Shown: positions 1 to 8,747 of the stretch, piece after piece
Layout: each line of letters opens with the position of its first letter
How positions within the stretch are numbered: the stretch's first letter is position 1
Source of the DNA: Streptomyces sp. LX-29
GTDB taxonomy: Bacteria; Actinomycetota; Actinomycetes; Streptomycetales; Streptomycetaceae
Assembly (NCBI RefSeq): GCF_029541745.1
Contig: NZ_CP089746.1
Location: forward strand, 1,612,001-1,676,000
Reading direction: 5' to 3'
Length of the DNA: 64,000 nucleotides
Notes under the pieces: model-generated
What the model was told of the DNA's origin: nothing
Seen by the model: the letters and a program-made list of their open reading frames with translations, nothing else
The model's database searches: none
Position numbers and translations under genes: made by a program

Positions 1-59
1 CCCACGGTGCGCAGCACGGTGGCCCGGGCCGATCCCCTGTGCACCCGCTCGCGGTACAT
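1..59 (-). CDS. N-terminus of probable ROK-family regulator (partial)
   Basis: The gene enters from outside the window; only its first 19-21 residues are visible (MYRERVHRGSARATVLRTVG). The start at 59 is preferred over the in-frame ATG at 65 because a GGAG lies 8 bases upstream of it. ROK repressors of actinomycetes often begin with a short basic stretch like this leading into the winged helix. The position directly downstream of a sugar ABC operon on the same strand fits a ROK regulator of that operon (the Rok7B7/xylFGH arrangement of S. coelicolor is a known parallel). The family call is an inference from very little sequence. Confidence 0.4.
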   Translation of the reverse strand, partial: MYRERVHRGSARATVLRTV

Positions 60-430
60 GCTCATCGCTCCGCCCTTCCGCCGTCGGTGCCAGGCGCGCC
101 GTACGGGGCCCCGCCGCCGGGGCCGGCCGTCGTACGGGCCTCGCCCGCGGCGCGGTGCGCGCGGGGGTTGCGTTCGCTGCGGGTGCGTGCTCGCAAGAGT
201 CGTCGTCCCTGCGGAGGTCTCGGGAGGCCGGGGCCTCGTGAATACGTCGGTACGGGGGTGACCCGCCGTCGCCGATTGTGCCTCACCGGCGGTGTCCGAC
301 GCATAACCGCCCCGAGGGCCCGCGCCCCGCCGGGCCTCGGCATATGCCCCGCCCGCCGAGGCCGGTCGGCCGGTCGCGGTCCCGAGACGACGGGGCGCGG
401 CGCGTACGCGAGGCGGACACCACGAGAACG

Positions 431-470
431 CGGCAGGAAGGCCCCGCCCGAGGACGGGGTCTTCCTGCCG
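431..470 (-). terminator. Hairpin terminator after the sugar ABC operon
   Basis: Perfect 10-bp outer stem (CGGCAGGAAG/CTTCCTGCCG) continued by a CCCCG/CGGGG inner stem. It lies 35 bases downstream of the ATPase stop codon and has no T run, as is usual in Streptomyces. The rest of the gap between 66 and 504 is GC-rich and shows no convincing ORF; it must hold the promoter of the ROK gene. Confidence 0.65.
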
Positions 471-504
471 CGACATTCGCTCACGCCCCGCTGGGCGGGC
501 GATT

Positions 505-1368
505 TCAGTCCTGGGGGTGCTTGCCCGGGTAGTCGGCGACCGGAGCGCGGGAGAGCTCGTGGCTGAGCTGCTCCAGCTCGCTGCCGCCGGCCATCTGCCG
601 GGTCAGCTCCTCCAGGGCGATCTCCGCCTTGGCGTGGCTGCCGGCCATGGCACCGCGCTTCAGCAGCACGAAGCGGTCGCCGACGAGGTAGGCGTGGTGC
701 GGGTTGTGGGTGATCAGCACCACGCCGAGGCCGGCGTCCCGCGCGGCCGCCACGTACTTCAGCACCACACCGGACTGCTTGACGCCGAGCGCCGCCGTGG
801 GCTCGTCCAGGACGAGGACCTTGGCGCCGAAGTAGACGGCGCGGGCGATGGCCACACACTGCCGCTCGCCGCCGGACAGGGTGCCGATCGGCTGGTCGAC
901 GTCGCGCAGGTCGATGCCCATGCGCAGCAGCTCGCCGCGGGTGGTCTCGCGCATGGTCGCCACGTCGAGGCGCTTGAAGGGGCCGCGGCCCTTCGTCGGC
1001 TCGGAGCCGAGGAAGAAGTTCCGCCAGACCGGCATCAGCGGGACGACGGCGAGGTCCTGGTAGACGGTGGCGATGCCGCGGTCGAGGGCCTCGCGCGGCG
1101 AACCGAGCCTGGCCTCCTCGCCCTCGATGGCGAAGGTGCCGGCGTCGTGCCCGTGCAGCCCAGCGATGATCTTGATCAGCGTGGACTTGCCGGCGCCGTT
1201 GTCGCCGAGCACACAGGTGATCTCGCCCGCGTGCACTTCGAGGGAGACACCCTCCAGCGCCTTGATGTTGCCGTAGAACTTGCTGACGTCGGTCAGCCGG
1301 ACCAGTGGCGGCGTCGTGGACTCCGTCGACGCGGCCGGCGCCGCGCTCGTCTTCTCGTTCTCGCTCAC
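505..1368 (-). CDS. Sugar ABC transporter ATP-binding protein
   Basis: ATPase subunit energising import by the adjacent permease and binding protein. A single nucleotide-binding domain is visible: Walker A GDNGAGKS near residue 56, signature LSGGE near 166 and Walker B VLVLDEP near 186. At 287 aa it is one cassette, not the tandem double cassette of about 500 aa found in RbsA/XylG, so it belongs to the FrcA-like single-domain branch. It starts with GTG and its start overlaps the permease stop by 4 bp, implying translational coupling. It is last in the operon, ahead of the hairpin at 431-470. Substrate cannot be read from sequence; a pentose or fructose-like sugar is likely from family and context. 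Confidence 0.88.
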   Translation of the reverse strand: MSENEKTSAAPAASTESTTPPLVRLTDVSKFYGNIKALEGVSLEVHAGEITCVLGDNGAGKSTLIKIIAGLHGHDAGTFAIEGEEARLGSPREALDRGIATVYQDLAVVPLMPVWRNFFLGSEPTKGRGPFKRLDVATMRETTRGELLRMGIDLRDVDQPIGTLSGGERQCVAIARAVYFGAKVLVLDEPTAALGVKQSGVVLKYVAAARDAGLGVVLITHNPHHAYLVGDRFVLLKRGAMAGSHAKAEIALEELTRQMAGGSELEQLSHELSRAPVADYPGKHPQD

Positions 1369-2447
1369 TTGCTCGCCTCCGCGCGCTTACGGACCCACGC
1401 GTTCAGCAGGGTGGCGAGCAGCAGCATCGCGCCCAGGAAGAACTTGAACCAGTCGGCGTTCCACTGCGCGTAGACGATGCCCTTGTTGGTCATGCCGAAG
1501 ATGAAGGCGCCCACGGCGGCGCCGATGGCGGAGCCGTAGCCGCCGGTCATCAGACAGCCGCCGATGACGGCCGCGATGATGTAGAGGAACTCGTTGCCCA
1601 CACCCTCGCCGGACTGCACCACGTCGTACGACATCAGCAGGTGCTGACCGGAGATCCAGGCGCAGAAGGCGACCGCCATATAGAGGCCGATCTTCGTGCG
1701 ACGCACCGGAACGCCGACCGCGCGGGCCGCGTCCTCGCCGCCGCCCACCGCGAAGATCCAGTTGCCGACGTGGGTGCGCAGCAGGATCCAGGTGGCCAGC
1801 GCCACCAGGCCGAACCACCACAGGATGGTGACGTTCAGATCCACGTCGCCGACGGTCAGGTGCGAGGCGAAGACCTTGCGGGCCGACTCGAAGCCCTCCA
1901 TGTCGGCGATGGTCTTGGTGGAGACCGTGCCGCTGATCAGCTTGGTGAAGCCCAGGTTCATGCCGGTGAGCATGAGGAAGGTGCCCAGCGTGATGATGAA
2001 GCTGGGCAGCTTGGTGCGGGTGAGCAGGAAGCCGTTGAAGAAGCCGATGGCCAGTGTGGCCAGCAGCGACACCCCGACGCCGACCCAGACGTTCGCCGTC
2101 ATCTGGTACGAGAACATCGACGAGACCAGCGCCGACGAGGTCACCATGACGCCGGTGGACAGGTCGAACTCGCCGCCGATCATCAGCAGCGCCACCGGCA
2201 CCGCCATGATGCCGATCGTGGACGACGCGTACAGCACCGTGCTGAAGCTCGACCACTGCAGGAAGGTGTCGGCGACGATCGAGAAGAAGACGAAGACGGC
2301 GATGGCGCCGACGACCGCGCCCAGCTCGGGGCGGGTCATCAGACGGCGCGCCAGCGAGCGGTGCAGCAGCCGCTCGTCGCCGGTGCCGGCGCCGGACCCG
2401 GGACCGCTCGGTCGGCCCGGCTCCACGGCTGGCGCGTCGGCGGTCAT
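1365..2447 (-). CDS. Sugar ABC transporter permease
   Basis: Membrane permease of the carbohydrate CUT2 type (XylH/RbsC/FrcC). The 360-aa product has a hydrophilic Pro/Gly-rich N-terminus of about 30 residues followed by about ten hydrophobic segments. The GGEFDLSTG stretch near residue 102 matches the conserved GxxDLSVG loop of this family. The ATG at 2447 overlaps the binding-protein stop by 4 bp and the gene end overlaps the ATPase start. Order on the minus strand is binding protein, permease, ATPase, consistent with one transcript. Confidence 0.87.
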   Translation of the reverse strand: MTADAPAVEPGRPSGPGSGAGTGDERLLHRSLARRLMTRPELGAVVGAIAVFVFFSIVADTFLQWSSFSTVLYASSTIGIMAVPVALLMIGGEFDLSTGVMVTSSALVSSMFSYQMTANVWVGVGVSLLATLAIGFFNGFLLTRTKLPSFIITLGTFLMLTGMNLGFTKLISGTVSTKTIADMEGFESARKVFASHLTVGDVDLNVTILWWFGLVALATWILLRTHVGNWIFAVGGGEDAARAVGVPVRRTKIGLYMAVAFCAWISGQHLLMSYDVVQSGEGVGNEFLYIIAAVIGGCLMTGGYGSAIGAAVGAFIFGMTNKGIVYAQWNADWFKFFLGAMLLLATLLNAWVRKRAEASK

Positions 2448-3454
2448 CGGGTCCCCCGCTTGGTGTACTCGGCGAGGTCCGCGGCGTCGTCCTTGGTGAT
2501 GATCTGCGGCCCGGTGAGCACCGGCTTCCCGCCGCCGAGGACGTCGGCGTTGTAGCGGTGCAGCCACAGCAGGTCGACCGCCTCGTAGCCCTGGAGGTAC
2601 GGCTGCTGGTCGACGGCGAAGCCGAGGGAGCCGTCCTGGAGCGCGGCGGCCACCTTGGCGTTCAGGTCGAAGGTGTCGATCTCGGCGTCGCTGTCGGCCT
2701 GCTTGGCGGCCTTGGCCGCGGTGTCCGCGAACGGGGCGCCGAGCGTGACGACGGCGTCGATGTCCTTGTCGGACTGGAGCTTGGCCTCGATGGAGGACTG
2801 CACGTCGGGCATGTTGGTGCCCTCGACGTAGAGCTTCTCCAGCTTGCCCTCGAAGGTCTCCTCGGTGCCGTCGCAGCGCTGCTCATGGCCGACGTTGCCC
2901 TGCTCGTGCAGCACGCACAGGGCCTTCTTCTTGCCCCGCTCGTTGAGCTCCTCGCCGACCGCCTCGCCGGCGATGGTCTCGTCCTGGCCGATGTGGGCCA
3001 GCGCGCCGAAGCTCTTGGACTCCTCGGAGCCGGAGTTGACCGTGATCACCGGTATGCCGGCGTCGACCGCCTTCTTCAGCACGTCCTTCATGGCGTCCGG
3101 CTTGGCCAGGGTGACGATCAGCCCGTCGACGTCCTGGTCGATGTACGACTGGACCAGCTGCGCCTGCTCCTTGCCCTCTTCGTTGTGGGCGTAGAGGAAC
3201 TTGATGTTGTCCTTGACGGCGGCCTGCTTGGCACCGTTCTGGACGATGTCCCAGAAGGTGTCGCCGTCTCCCGAGTGGGTGACCATGGCGAAGGTCCACC
3301 GCGGAGTGTCCACCGCCGCGCGGCCCTCGGCGGCGCGGGCCGCCCGCTCCTCAGCGCGCTTGCCGCCCGTGCTGCTGCACCCCGCCAGGGTCACGCCGAG
3401 CACCGCTGCCAGCACGGCGGTCATCGCCCGTACATTTCTCCGAACCCTTGCCAC
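2444..3454 (-). CDS. Sugar ABC transporter substrate-binding lipoprotein
   Basis: Periplasmic-binding-protein-like (type 1, Peripla_BP_4) lipoprotein. The N-terminus has arginines, a hydrophobic stretch and a lipobox LAGC near residue 26, so it should be exported and lipidated. The GTG at 3454 is chosen because AAGGG lies upstream; longer reading frames add non-conserved residues before the signal peptide. Motifs typical of the fold are visible, for example DGLIVTLAKPDAMKD and GIPVITVNSG. It is first in the operon. The 200-bp gap to the upstream GntR gene could hold a separate promoter. Confidence 0.86.
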   Translation of the reverse strand: MARVRRNVRAMTAVLAAVLGVTLAGCSSTGGKRAEERAARAAEGRAAVDTPRWTFAMVTHSGDGDTFWDIVQNGAKQAAVKDNIKFLYAHNEEGKEQAQLVQSYIDQDVDGLIVTLAKPDAMKDVLKKAVDAGIPVITVNSGSEESKSFGALAHIGQDETIAGEAVGEELNERGKKKALCVLHEQGNVGHEQRCDGTEETFEGKLEKLYVEGTNMPDVQSSIEAKLQSDKDIDAVVTLGAPFADTAAKAAKQADSDAEIDTFDLNAKVAAALQDGSLGFAVDQQPYLQGYEAVDLLWLHRYNADVLGGGKPVLTGPQIITKDDAADLAEYTKRGTR

Positions 3455-3654
3455 GAAGTTGCCCTTCTTGCTCTCCACCACGGTGCGGCCGGCGCCGAGG
3501 CCCGGCGCACAACCGCCCAAGTATCCCTGAACCCCGTCCAGCGATGCCGGTCAGGTCCGGCCGCCTTCCTTACCGGGGCCGGGCCCATGGCGGCTTGAGC
3601 ACTTCTACGGGCGCGTACGGGTCACGTCAAGGCTGGAGCGGGTTCGGGAGCGGG

Positions 3655-4431
3655 TCAGGGGCGCACCAGCAGCTGGAACTCGAAGGCGTAGCGGGAGGCG
3701 CGGTAGGTGTGCGAGCCGAACTCGACCGCGCGCCCGGTGTCGTCGTAGGTGGTGCGCTCCATGGTCAGCAGCGGGGCGCCCTCGGGCTCGCCGAGCCGCT
3801 CGCCCTCCTCGGCGGTGGCGGCGCGCGCCCCGACCGCCTGTCGGGCGCTGTGCAGGGTGATCCCGGCGCCGCGCATCAGGCGGTACAGGCCCGTCTCCTC
3901 CAGCTCCGCGCTCTCCAGCTTGAGCAGCCCGGCGGGCAGGTGGTTGCGCAGATGGGCCATGGGTTCGCCGTGGGCGAGCCGCAGCCGCTCGATGAGGACG
4001 ACATCGGTGCCCTCGGGCACGCCGAGCGCGGCGGCGACCTCGGCGGTCGCGGGCTCGATGGTGTTGCGCAGCACCCGGGTGGCGGGGCGCTGGCCGGCGG
4101 CCTCGAGGTCGTCGTAGAGGCTGCTGAGCTCCAGCGGGCGCTTGACCTGGCTGTGCACGACCTGGGTGCCCACGCCGCGGCGGCGCACCAGCAGTCCCTT
4201 GTCGACCAGCGACTGGATGGCCTGGCGGACCGTGGGGCGGGACAGGCCGAGCCGTCCGGCGAGCTCGATCTCGTTGCCGAGCAGGCTGCCGGGTGCCAGC
4301 CGTCCCTGCTCGATCGCCGCTTCGAGCTGCTGGGACAGCTGGAAGTAGAGCGGGACCGGGCTGCTGCGGTCGACGCTGAACTGGAGCGGCTCCGAAGCCC
4401 CCGGGGAATCTGCTTCCTGCGTTGCTGCCAC
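3655..4431 (-). CDS. GntR/HutC-type regulator with UTRA domain
   Basis: DNA-binding repressor-type protein. Residues about 20-95 form a GntR winged helix (PLYFQLSQQLEAAIEQG, then LSRPTVRQAIQSLVDKGLL). The rest is a UTRA effector domain ending in RYAFEFQLLVRP. The start is uncertain: GTG at 4431 gives 258 aa; ATG at 4458 adds 9 residues; neither has a good ribosome site. It lies upstream of and co-directional with the sugar importer and is likely its regulator, with a sugar phosphate or similar ligand. That role is inferred from position. Confidence 0.82.
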   Translation of the reverse strand: MAATQEADSPGASEPLQFSVDRSSPVPLYFQLSQQLEAAIEQGRLAPGSLLGNEIELAGRLGLSRPTVRQAIQSLVDKGLLVRRRGVGTQVVHSQVKRPLELSSLYDDLEAAGQRPATRVLRNTIEPATAEVAAALGVPEGTDVVLIERLRLAHGEPMAHLRNHLPAGLLKLESAELEETGLYRLMRGAGITLHSARQAVGARAATAEEGERLGEPEGAPLLTMERTTYDDTGRAVEFGSHTYRASRYAFEFQLLVRP

Positions 4432-4604
4432 GAGGTGAGCGTATCGGCATGGACACATGACGGAAAGTCGTGAAGTCAGGTTGTCAGGACAAGCCACCAC
4501 AGATGGGTCGCCGCGGACGGATCACCGGCGGACGAGTCGCCGTGCAGGGGCCGCCGCGGGCGGATCGCCGCAGCCGCGGGCGGGCCGCCGAAGATCTGCC
4601 GCCG

Positions 4605-4786
4605 CAGGCGGGTTGCCGCAGGCAGGTCGCCGCAGGCGGGTTGCCGCAGGCAGGTCGCCGCAGGCGGGTTGCCGCAGGCAGGTCGCCGCAGGCAGGTCGC
4701 CGCAGGCCGGTCGCCGCAGGCCGGTCGCCGCAGGCAGGTCGCCGCAGGCCGGTCGCCGCAGGCTGGTCGCCGCAGGCCGGTCGCCA
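4605..4786. repeat. 14-bp tandem repeat, 13 copies
   Basis: Thirteen contiguous copies of a 14-bp unit of the form CAGGNNGGTYGCCG, differing mainly at positions 5-6 and 10. Degenerate related sequence continues on both sides (about 4500-4960), filling the gap between the GntR and SDR genes. Because 14 bp is not a multiple of three, three units give a 14-residue repeat in any open frame; the long ORFs here are a by-product. I see no gene in 4501-4970. Confidence 0.9.
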
Positions 4787-4970
4787 CGGATCGGTCGACG
4801 CCGATGGGCCGCTACGCGTCGGTCGACGCGGAGGGGCCGCCGAAGACGGCTCGCGCGGAGGGGCCGCGCGGAGGGTGGCCAGTCGCGGCTGGGCGTCGAT
4901 GCGACGGGTCCGTCCGGCGGGGGCGCGTCGGGCCGGCGCCGCGTGCGACGCGCGGCGGCCCGGGCGGAGC

Positions 4971-5675
4971 TCACCAGGGCAGCGGACGTCCGTCCCGGAA
5001 GAAGCCGCCGGTGGGGCCGGTGTCCGGGAGCGTCGCCGCCCAGACCACGCCGGCCGCGCCGGCGTCCACCGGCCGTCCACCGGCGCCACCCATGTCGGTG
5101 GCGACCCAGCCGGGACAGACCGCGTTGACCAGGACGCCGTCGGGGCCCAGCTCGGCGGCGAGCATGCGCGTGAGCGCGTTGAGGGCGGCCTTGGTGACCG
5201 CGTAGGCGGGGGTGCCGCCGGCCATGCCGGTGAGCGAGCCGGCCTCGCTGGAGACGTTGACCATCCGCGGGTGGGCGCTGGCGCGGAGCAGCGCCGCGAA
5301 GGCGCGGGCGGTGCGCCAGGGGCCGTAGAGGTTGGTCTCGGCGGCCTCCCGTACGACGTCCAGGTCGGCGGTGAGCGCCCGCTGCCAGGTGTCGTAGGTG
5401 ATGGCGGCGTTGTTGACGAGCACGTCGAGTCGGCCGTAGCGGTCGGCGACCCGTTCGGCGGCGGCCTTCACCCCGGCGTCGTCCGTGACGTCCAGGAGCA
5501 GCGGGCGCACCTCGCCGCCCTCGGCGCCCTCGCCCATGAGCCGTCGCGCGGCGGTGCCCGCGGAGTCCAGCGAGCGGGCGCTCAGCAGCACCGTGTGCCC
5601 GCGCTCGGCCAGCTGCCGACAGATCTCGAAGCCGAGGCCCCGGTTGCCCCCGGTGACCAGCGAGACGGTGCCCAT
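4971..5675 (-). CDS. Short-chain dehydrogenase/reductase
   Basis: NAD(P)-dependent oxidoreductase of the classical SDR family, 234 aa. The nucleotide-binding TGGNRGLG starts at about residue 8, the NNAA motif follows, and the catalytic YAVTK is preceded by the serine of VSSEAG. The C-terminus WAATLPDTGPTGGFFRDG matches carbonyl-reductase-like SDRs. The ATG at 5675 sits just before the first beta strand, as expected. Substrate is unknown, and neighbours give no pathway clue. Confidence 0.86.
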   Translation of the reverse strand: MGTVSLVTGGNRGLGFEICRQLAERGHTVLLSARSLDSAGTAARRLMGEGAEGGEVRPLLLDVTDDAGVKAAAERVADRYGRLDVLVNNAAITYDTWQRALTADLDVVREAAETNLYGPWRTARAFAALLRASAHPRMVNVSSEAGSLTGMAGGTPAYAVTKAALNALTRMLAAELGPDGVLVNAVCPGWVATDMGGAGGRPVDAGAAGVVWAATLPDTGPTGGFFRDGRPLPW

Positions 5676-5935
5676 ACACCGATCATCTGCCGCGCGGCGG
5701 CGGCTGTCCACGGCGGCCGGGCGACCGCGTGCAGGAACTCATGAAGCTCGCCCCCCGCCGGCGGCCGCGCCGACCGCCTCGTCTCGCCCGCCCGCCGTCG
5801 GAGCGCCGGGCCACCACGGCCCCGGGCCCCGGGCCCCGGTCGGCGCACCGCGCGAGGGCCCCACCGCGCGGCCGTCGGCATGACCACCGACTCCGGTCGT
5901 CGGGCGCCGAGCGGTCGCGCGGTTCCGAGGCGCGG

Positions 5936-5972
5936 GGCGTCGAACGGGCCGGCGCACGGCCCGTTCGACGCC
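5936..5972 (-). terminator. Terminator after the ribonuclease gene
   Basis: Perfect 15-bp inverted repeat (GGCGTCGAACGGGCC and its complement) with a 7-base loop, 22 bases downstream of the ribonuclease stop. The remaining gap from 5676 to 5935 shows no gene. Confidence 0.7.
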
Positions 5973-5994
5973 TGACGTGTCGCCAGAGGTGGGG

Positions 5995-6441
5995 TCAGCA
6001 GCCGTAGTCGACGAGGTCGAACGAGGAGTAGTGGTCGGCGGTGTAGTAGTCCTCGTCGGTGCCCTCGCCGGTGACGATGCGTCGGGCGCCGCGCGTCGGC
6101 GCGTTCGGGGTCTTCACCGTGTACTCGTGGTAGTAGCCGCTGGTCTGCTTGAGCAGGACGCCCTCGCGGTTCTGGAAGACGGTCCCGTCCTGCGGGTACG
6201 GGTAGGGGCCGCCGTCGTCGATCAGGTCGAGCGTGGTGTGCGCCTGGGACGGCAGGTCGGAGTAGCAGACCTCGCCGACCGCGGCGGCTGCCCGCGGCGC
6301 GGCCGCGGCGGTGACGCCCGGGCCGGCCCGGTAGGTGTCGGGAGTGACCGCGACGGCGGTGCCGCCGAAGAGCAGAGCCGTGGCGAGCGCGCCGGTGGCA
6401 CCGATGCGGGTGATCAGGGGGATCCGTGGGGGAGTCTTCAT
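5995..6441 (-). CDS. Secreted guanyl-specific ribonuclease (RNase Sa/T1 family)
   Basis: Small extracellular RNase cleaving after guanosine. The 148-aa precursor has a signal peptide (residues 1-40, twin-hydrophobic stretch ending near TAVAV) and a mature region of about 95 aa that resembles RNase Sa: VCYSDLPSQA, YPQDGTVFQNRE, YYHEYTVKTP, and a C-terminal Asp-Tyr-Gly-Cys. The catalytic Glu (HEYTV), Arg (TRGARRIVTGE) and His (TADHYSSF) are all present, as are the two cysteines of the disulfide. No barstar-like inhibitor gene is visible next to it. The ATG at 6441 begins a normal signal peptide. Confidence 0.9.
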   Translation of the reverse strand: MKTPPRIPLITRIGATGALATALLFGGTAVAVTPDTYRAGPGVTAAAAPRAAAAVGEVCYSDLPSQAHTTLDLIDDGGPYPYPQDGTVFQNREGVLLKQTSGYYHEYTVKTPNAPTRGARRIVTGEGTDEDYYTADHYSSFDLVDYGC

Positions 6442-6554
6442 GCGGGCAGCATGACGCGCGTAGCACATGTCATGTCAATGCCAAAGCGATCATGTTTTCC
6501 GGGTGTTCACCGGAGCTGCGCGAAGTCCACCGAGAGGTCGTCGAGTCGTCACCT

Positions 6555-6573
6555 TTTTGCCTCACAGGCAAAA
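6555..6573 (+). promoter_or_regulatory. Palindromic operator candidate upstream of the XRE-cupin gene
   Basis: TTTTGCCTCACAGGCAAAA is a perfect 8-bp inverted repeat around CAC, followed at once by a partial third arm (TTTTGCC). It lies about 40 bases upstream of the XRE-cupin start codon, in an AT-rich patch unusual for this genome. Autoregulation by that protein is likely but inferred. Confidence 0.6.
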
Positions 6574-6612
6574 CTTTTGCCCCTGAGGTCGAAGGCTGGC
6601 TATACCGGAGAC

Positions 6613-7257
6613 ATGACCTCGCTCCCCGAGGCCGAGGGACCCGGCGGCGAGCTACCCGCCGTCGCCCCCCGCCTGCGCGATCTCCGCCGCCGCAGCGGCC
6701 TGACCCTGGAGGCCGCGGCCCAGCTGGCCGGCCTGTCCCCCGCGCATCTGTCCCGGCTGGAGACGGGCCGCCGCCAACCCTCGCTGCCGATGCTGCTGGC
6801 CTTGGCCCGTACCTACGGGACCACGGTATCCGACCTGCTCGGCGAGGTACCCCCGGAGCGCGACCCCATCCTGCGCGGCGACCGGACGCCGCCCTCGGAG
6901 ACCGGTGGCTGGACCTACTGGCGAGCCGGCGGTTCCGGCCGGGCCATGCAGGCACTGCGGGTCTACGTGCCGCTCCACCAGGTTCCCCAGGAGCAGCTGG
7001 TGCGGGTGCATCCCGGCGAGGAGTGGCTGTACGTCCTCAAGGGCCGGCTCAGCCTGGCGCTCGGCGAGGCCACGCACGTGCTCGAGGTCGGCGACGCGGC
7101 CCACTTCGACTCGCTCACCCCGCACCGCATCGCAGCCGCCTCGCGCGGCGGCGCGGAGCTGTTGTTCGTCCACACGCTGCTGCAGAGCGGCGTCTCCGGG
7201 CTGTGCCTGGGCGACGCCGTCACGCCCGGCCCGAGAGGAAGCAGGGGTACGTCATGA
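6613..7257 (+). CDS. XRE-family regulator with C-terminal cupin domain
   Basis: 214-aa regulator. Residues about 18-75 are a helix-turn-helix of Cro/C1 type (LRDLRRRSGLTLEAAAQLAG, then LSRLETGRRQPSL). Residues about 120-200 form a cupin with the typical VHPGEEWLYVLKG and GDAAHFDSLTPHRI signatures, likely the ligand sensor. The ATG at 6613 is preceded by GGAG. The stop overlaps the following small membrane-protein gene by 4 bp. Ligand unknown; related proteins control small-molecule metabolism or stress genes. Confidence 0.85.
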   Translation: MTSLPEAEGPGGELPAVAPRLRDLRRRSGLTLEAAAQLAGLSPAHLSRLETGRRQPSLPMLLALARTYGTTVSDLLGEVPPERDPILRGDRTPPSETGGWTYWRAGGSGRAMQALRVYVPLHQVPQEQLVRVHPGEEWLYVLKGRLSLALGEATHVLEVGDAAHFDSLTPHRIAAASRGGAELLFVHTLLQSGVSGLCLGDAVTPGPRGSRGTS

Positions 7258-7433
7258 ACGAAGCCGTGAACGACGGCGCGAACGGAAGCGCCGCGAACGG
7301 CGCCGGGAAGGCCGGCACCGAGGAGGACCGGGCGCCGATGTCCTTCGCCGTCCGCATCTTCGTCTACTTCGTCGGAGTCCACATCATCGCCGCCTTCCTG
7401 TTCGGACTCTTCTACCTGGGAGGCGCGAAGTGA
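7254..7433 (+). CDS. DUF6126-type small membrane protein
   Basis: 59-aa protein with a hydrophilic Ala/Gly/Asn-rich N-terminal half and one membrane segment (VRIFVYFVGVHIIAAFLFGL) near the C-terminus. It is translationally coupled to the XRE-cupin regulator by an ATGA overlap. The pairing of a cupin regulator with such a protein recurs in Streptomyces; no function is known. A weak hairpin (CCGCGC/GCGCGG, 7460-7475) follows. Confidence 0.75.
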   Translation: MNEAVNDGANGSAANGAGKAGTEEDRAPMSFAVRIFVYFVGVHIIAAFLFGLFYLGGAK

Positions 7434-7544
7434 CCCGTGGGGGCGAGGCGGGATGAAGACCGCGCGGGAGCGCGGCCTTCGCCGCCCCCTGCGGTCTCCT
7501 GACGCGGGATCACGGCCGCTCTCCTGGTGAGACGGCGCGGCCGG

Positions 7545-8744
7545 CTAGGCGTTCGGCTCACCCAGCTCGCGGTGGTGTGCGGCGAGCCGCGCGGCGCCCT
7601 CGGCGGTCAGCGAACCGTGCAGCCGCAGCCGGGAGATGCCGCCGTCCGGGAAGATGTCGATCCGGACCCGGGTGCCGGTGACGGGTGTGTCGAGCACGAA
7701 GCGGTGGTTGGTGTCCGGCTGGAGTCGGGTGCGTGGCAGCATCTCCCGCCACTCCCCCGCGGCGGCTTCCGTCCCGACCGCCTCATCCGCCCCCGCCGCG
7801 CCCTCGGGCTCGTCGCGCACCCACAGCGCGGCCCAACCCGCCGCGTTGCCCTTGAGGTAGGCGGTGTCGATCTCCACGGCGCGGATCTCGGACCGCGCGG
7901 CCAGCCGGTAGCGGATCCAGTCGTGGCCGTGGTCGCGCCGGCGCCGGGTCTCCCAGCCGTCGTCCATCTTGGCCGAGCGCCCGGGCTGGATGGTGTGGAC
8001 GGGGGGCGAGTAGAAGCGGTCGGAGGCGTCCTCGACCCGGCCGCCGTTCTCGAGCGCCAGCACGTCGAAGGTGCCGAGGGCGGCCAGCCACGCCGGATCC
8101 GGAACCACCTCACCGTGCACCCGCAGCCGGGCGACGCCCCCGTCGGGGTGCTGGTTGAGCCGCAGGTGGGTGAAGCGCTGTTCGGCGTGGACGGCGAAGC
8201 CGTTGGCCGCGTGTCCGCCGACGGCGGTGCGCGGCACCAGCGTCGTCCACTTCACGTCGTCGGCGAGCAGTTCCTCGGGCGAGGGCGTGCCGGCGACCGA
8301 GGTGGCCTCGACGCTGACGGCCCTCGGATGGTTGCCGCGGAAGTGCGCGGTGTCGACGACCAGGCCGCGGACGACGCCGGGCGCGCCGAGCCGGACCAGG
8401 GCCCAGTCGTGCTCGCCCTCGGCGGGGTGGGGACGGGAAGCGTCGACGCCGCGCCGGCGCCGGGTCTCCCAGCCGTCCATGACCTTGCCCTTGTGGCCGA
8501 AGCGCTCGGGGTCGAACACCGGGCGCCCGGGCACCAGCAGGTTCTCGCGAGGGGCGAAGAACTCGTCGTTGGCCGCGATGACCGCACCGCCCAGCCGCCG
8601 GTCGGCGAGGTCCACGAGGTGGCTGAAGGGGAACCCGGCGGGGCCCGGGGCGCGGTAGTCGGCGTAGGGGTCGCCACCGCCGTACGGGCCGGCGTCTCCG
8701 GTGTAGGACGGTATGTCGCCGGTGGAGGACGGGATGCCCGTCAT
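7545..8744 (-). CDS. alc: Allantoicase
   Basis: Hydrolyses allantoate to ureidoglycolate and urea (EC 3.5.3.4). The 399-aa protein is a tandem of two allantoicase jelly-roll domains: each carries a GWETRRRR motif and a later LRLNQHPDGGVARLRVHG or RIDIFPDGGISRLRLHG motif. The N-terminal extension is rich in Ser/Thr/Gly. It is the second gene after allantoinase, three bases downstream, so co-transcribed and probably AllR-controlled. No ureidoglycolate lyase gene follows in this window. Confidence 0.93.
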   Translation of the reverse strand: MTGIPSSTGDIPSYTGDAGPYGGGDPYADYRAPGPAGFPFSHLVDLADRRLGGAVIAANDEFFAPRENLLVPGRPVFDPERFGHKGKVMDGWETRRRRGVDASRPHPAEGEHDWALVRLGAPGVVRGLVVDTAHFRGNHPRAVSVEATSVAGTPSPEELLADDVKWTTLVPRTAVGGHAANGFAVHAEQRFTHLRLNQHPDGGVARLRVHGEVVPDPAWLAALGTFDVLALENGGRVEDASDRFYSPPVHTIQPGRSAKMDDGWETRRRRDHGHDWIRYRLAARSEIRAVEIDTAYLKGNAAGWAALWVRDEPEGAAGADEAVGTEAAAGEWREMLPRTRLQPDTNHRFVLDTPVTGTRVRIDIFPDGGISRLRLHGSLTAEGAARLAAHHRELGEPNA

Positions 8745-8747
8745 CTG

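Noticed and set aside
4457..5128. Repeat protein gene across the 14-bp array
   Set aside because: Open frames on both strands follow from the repeat period and composition; codon pattern and start context do not support a gene.
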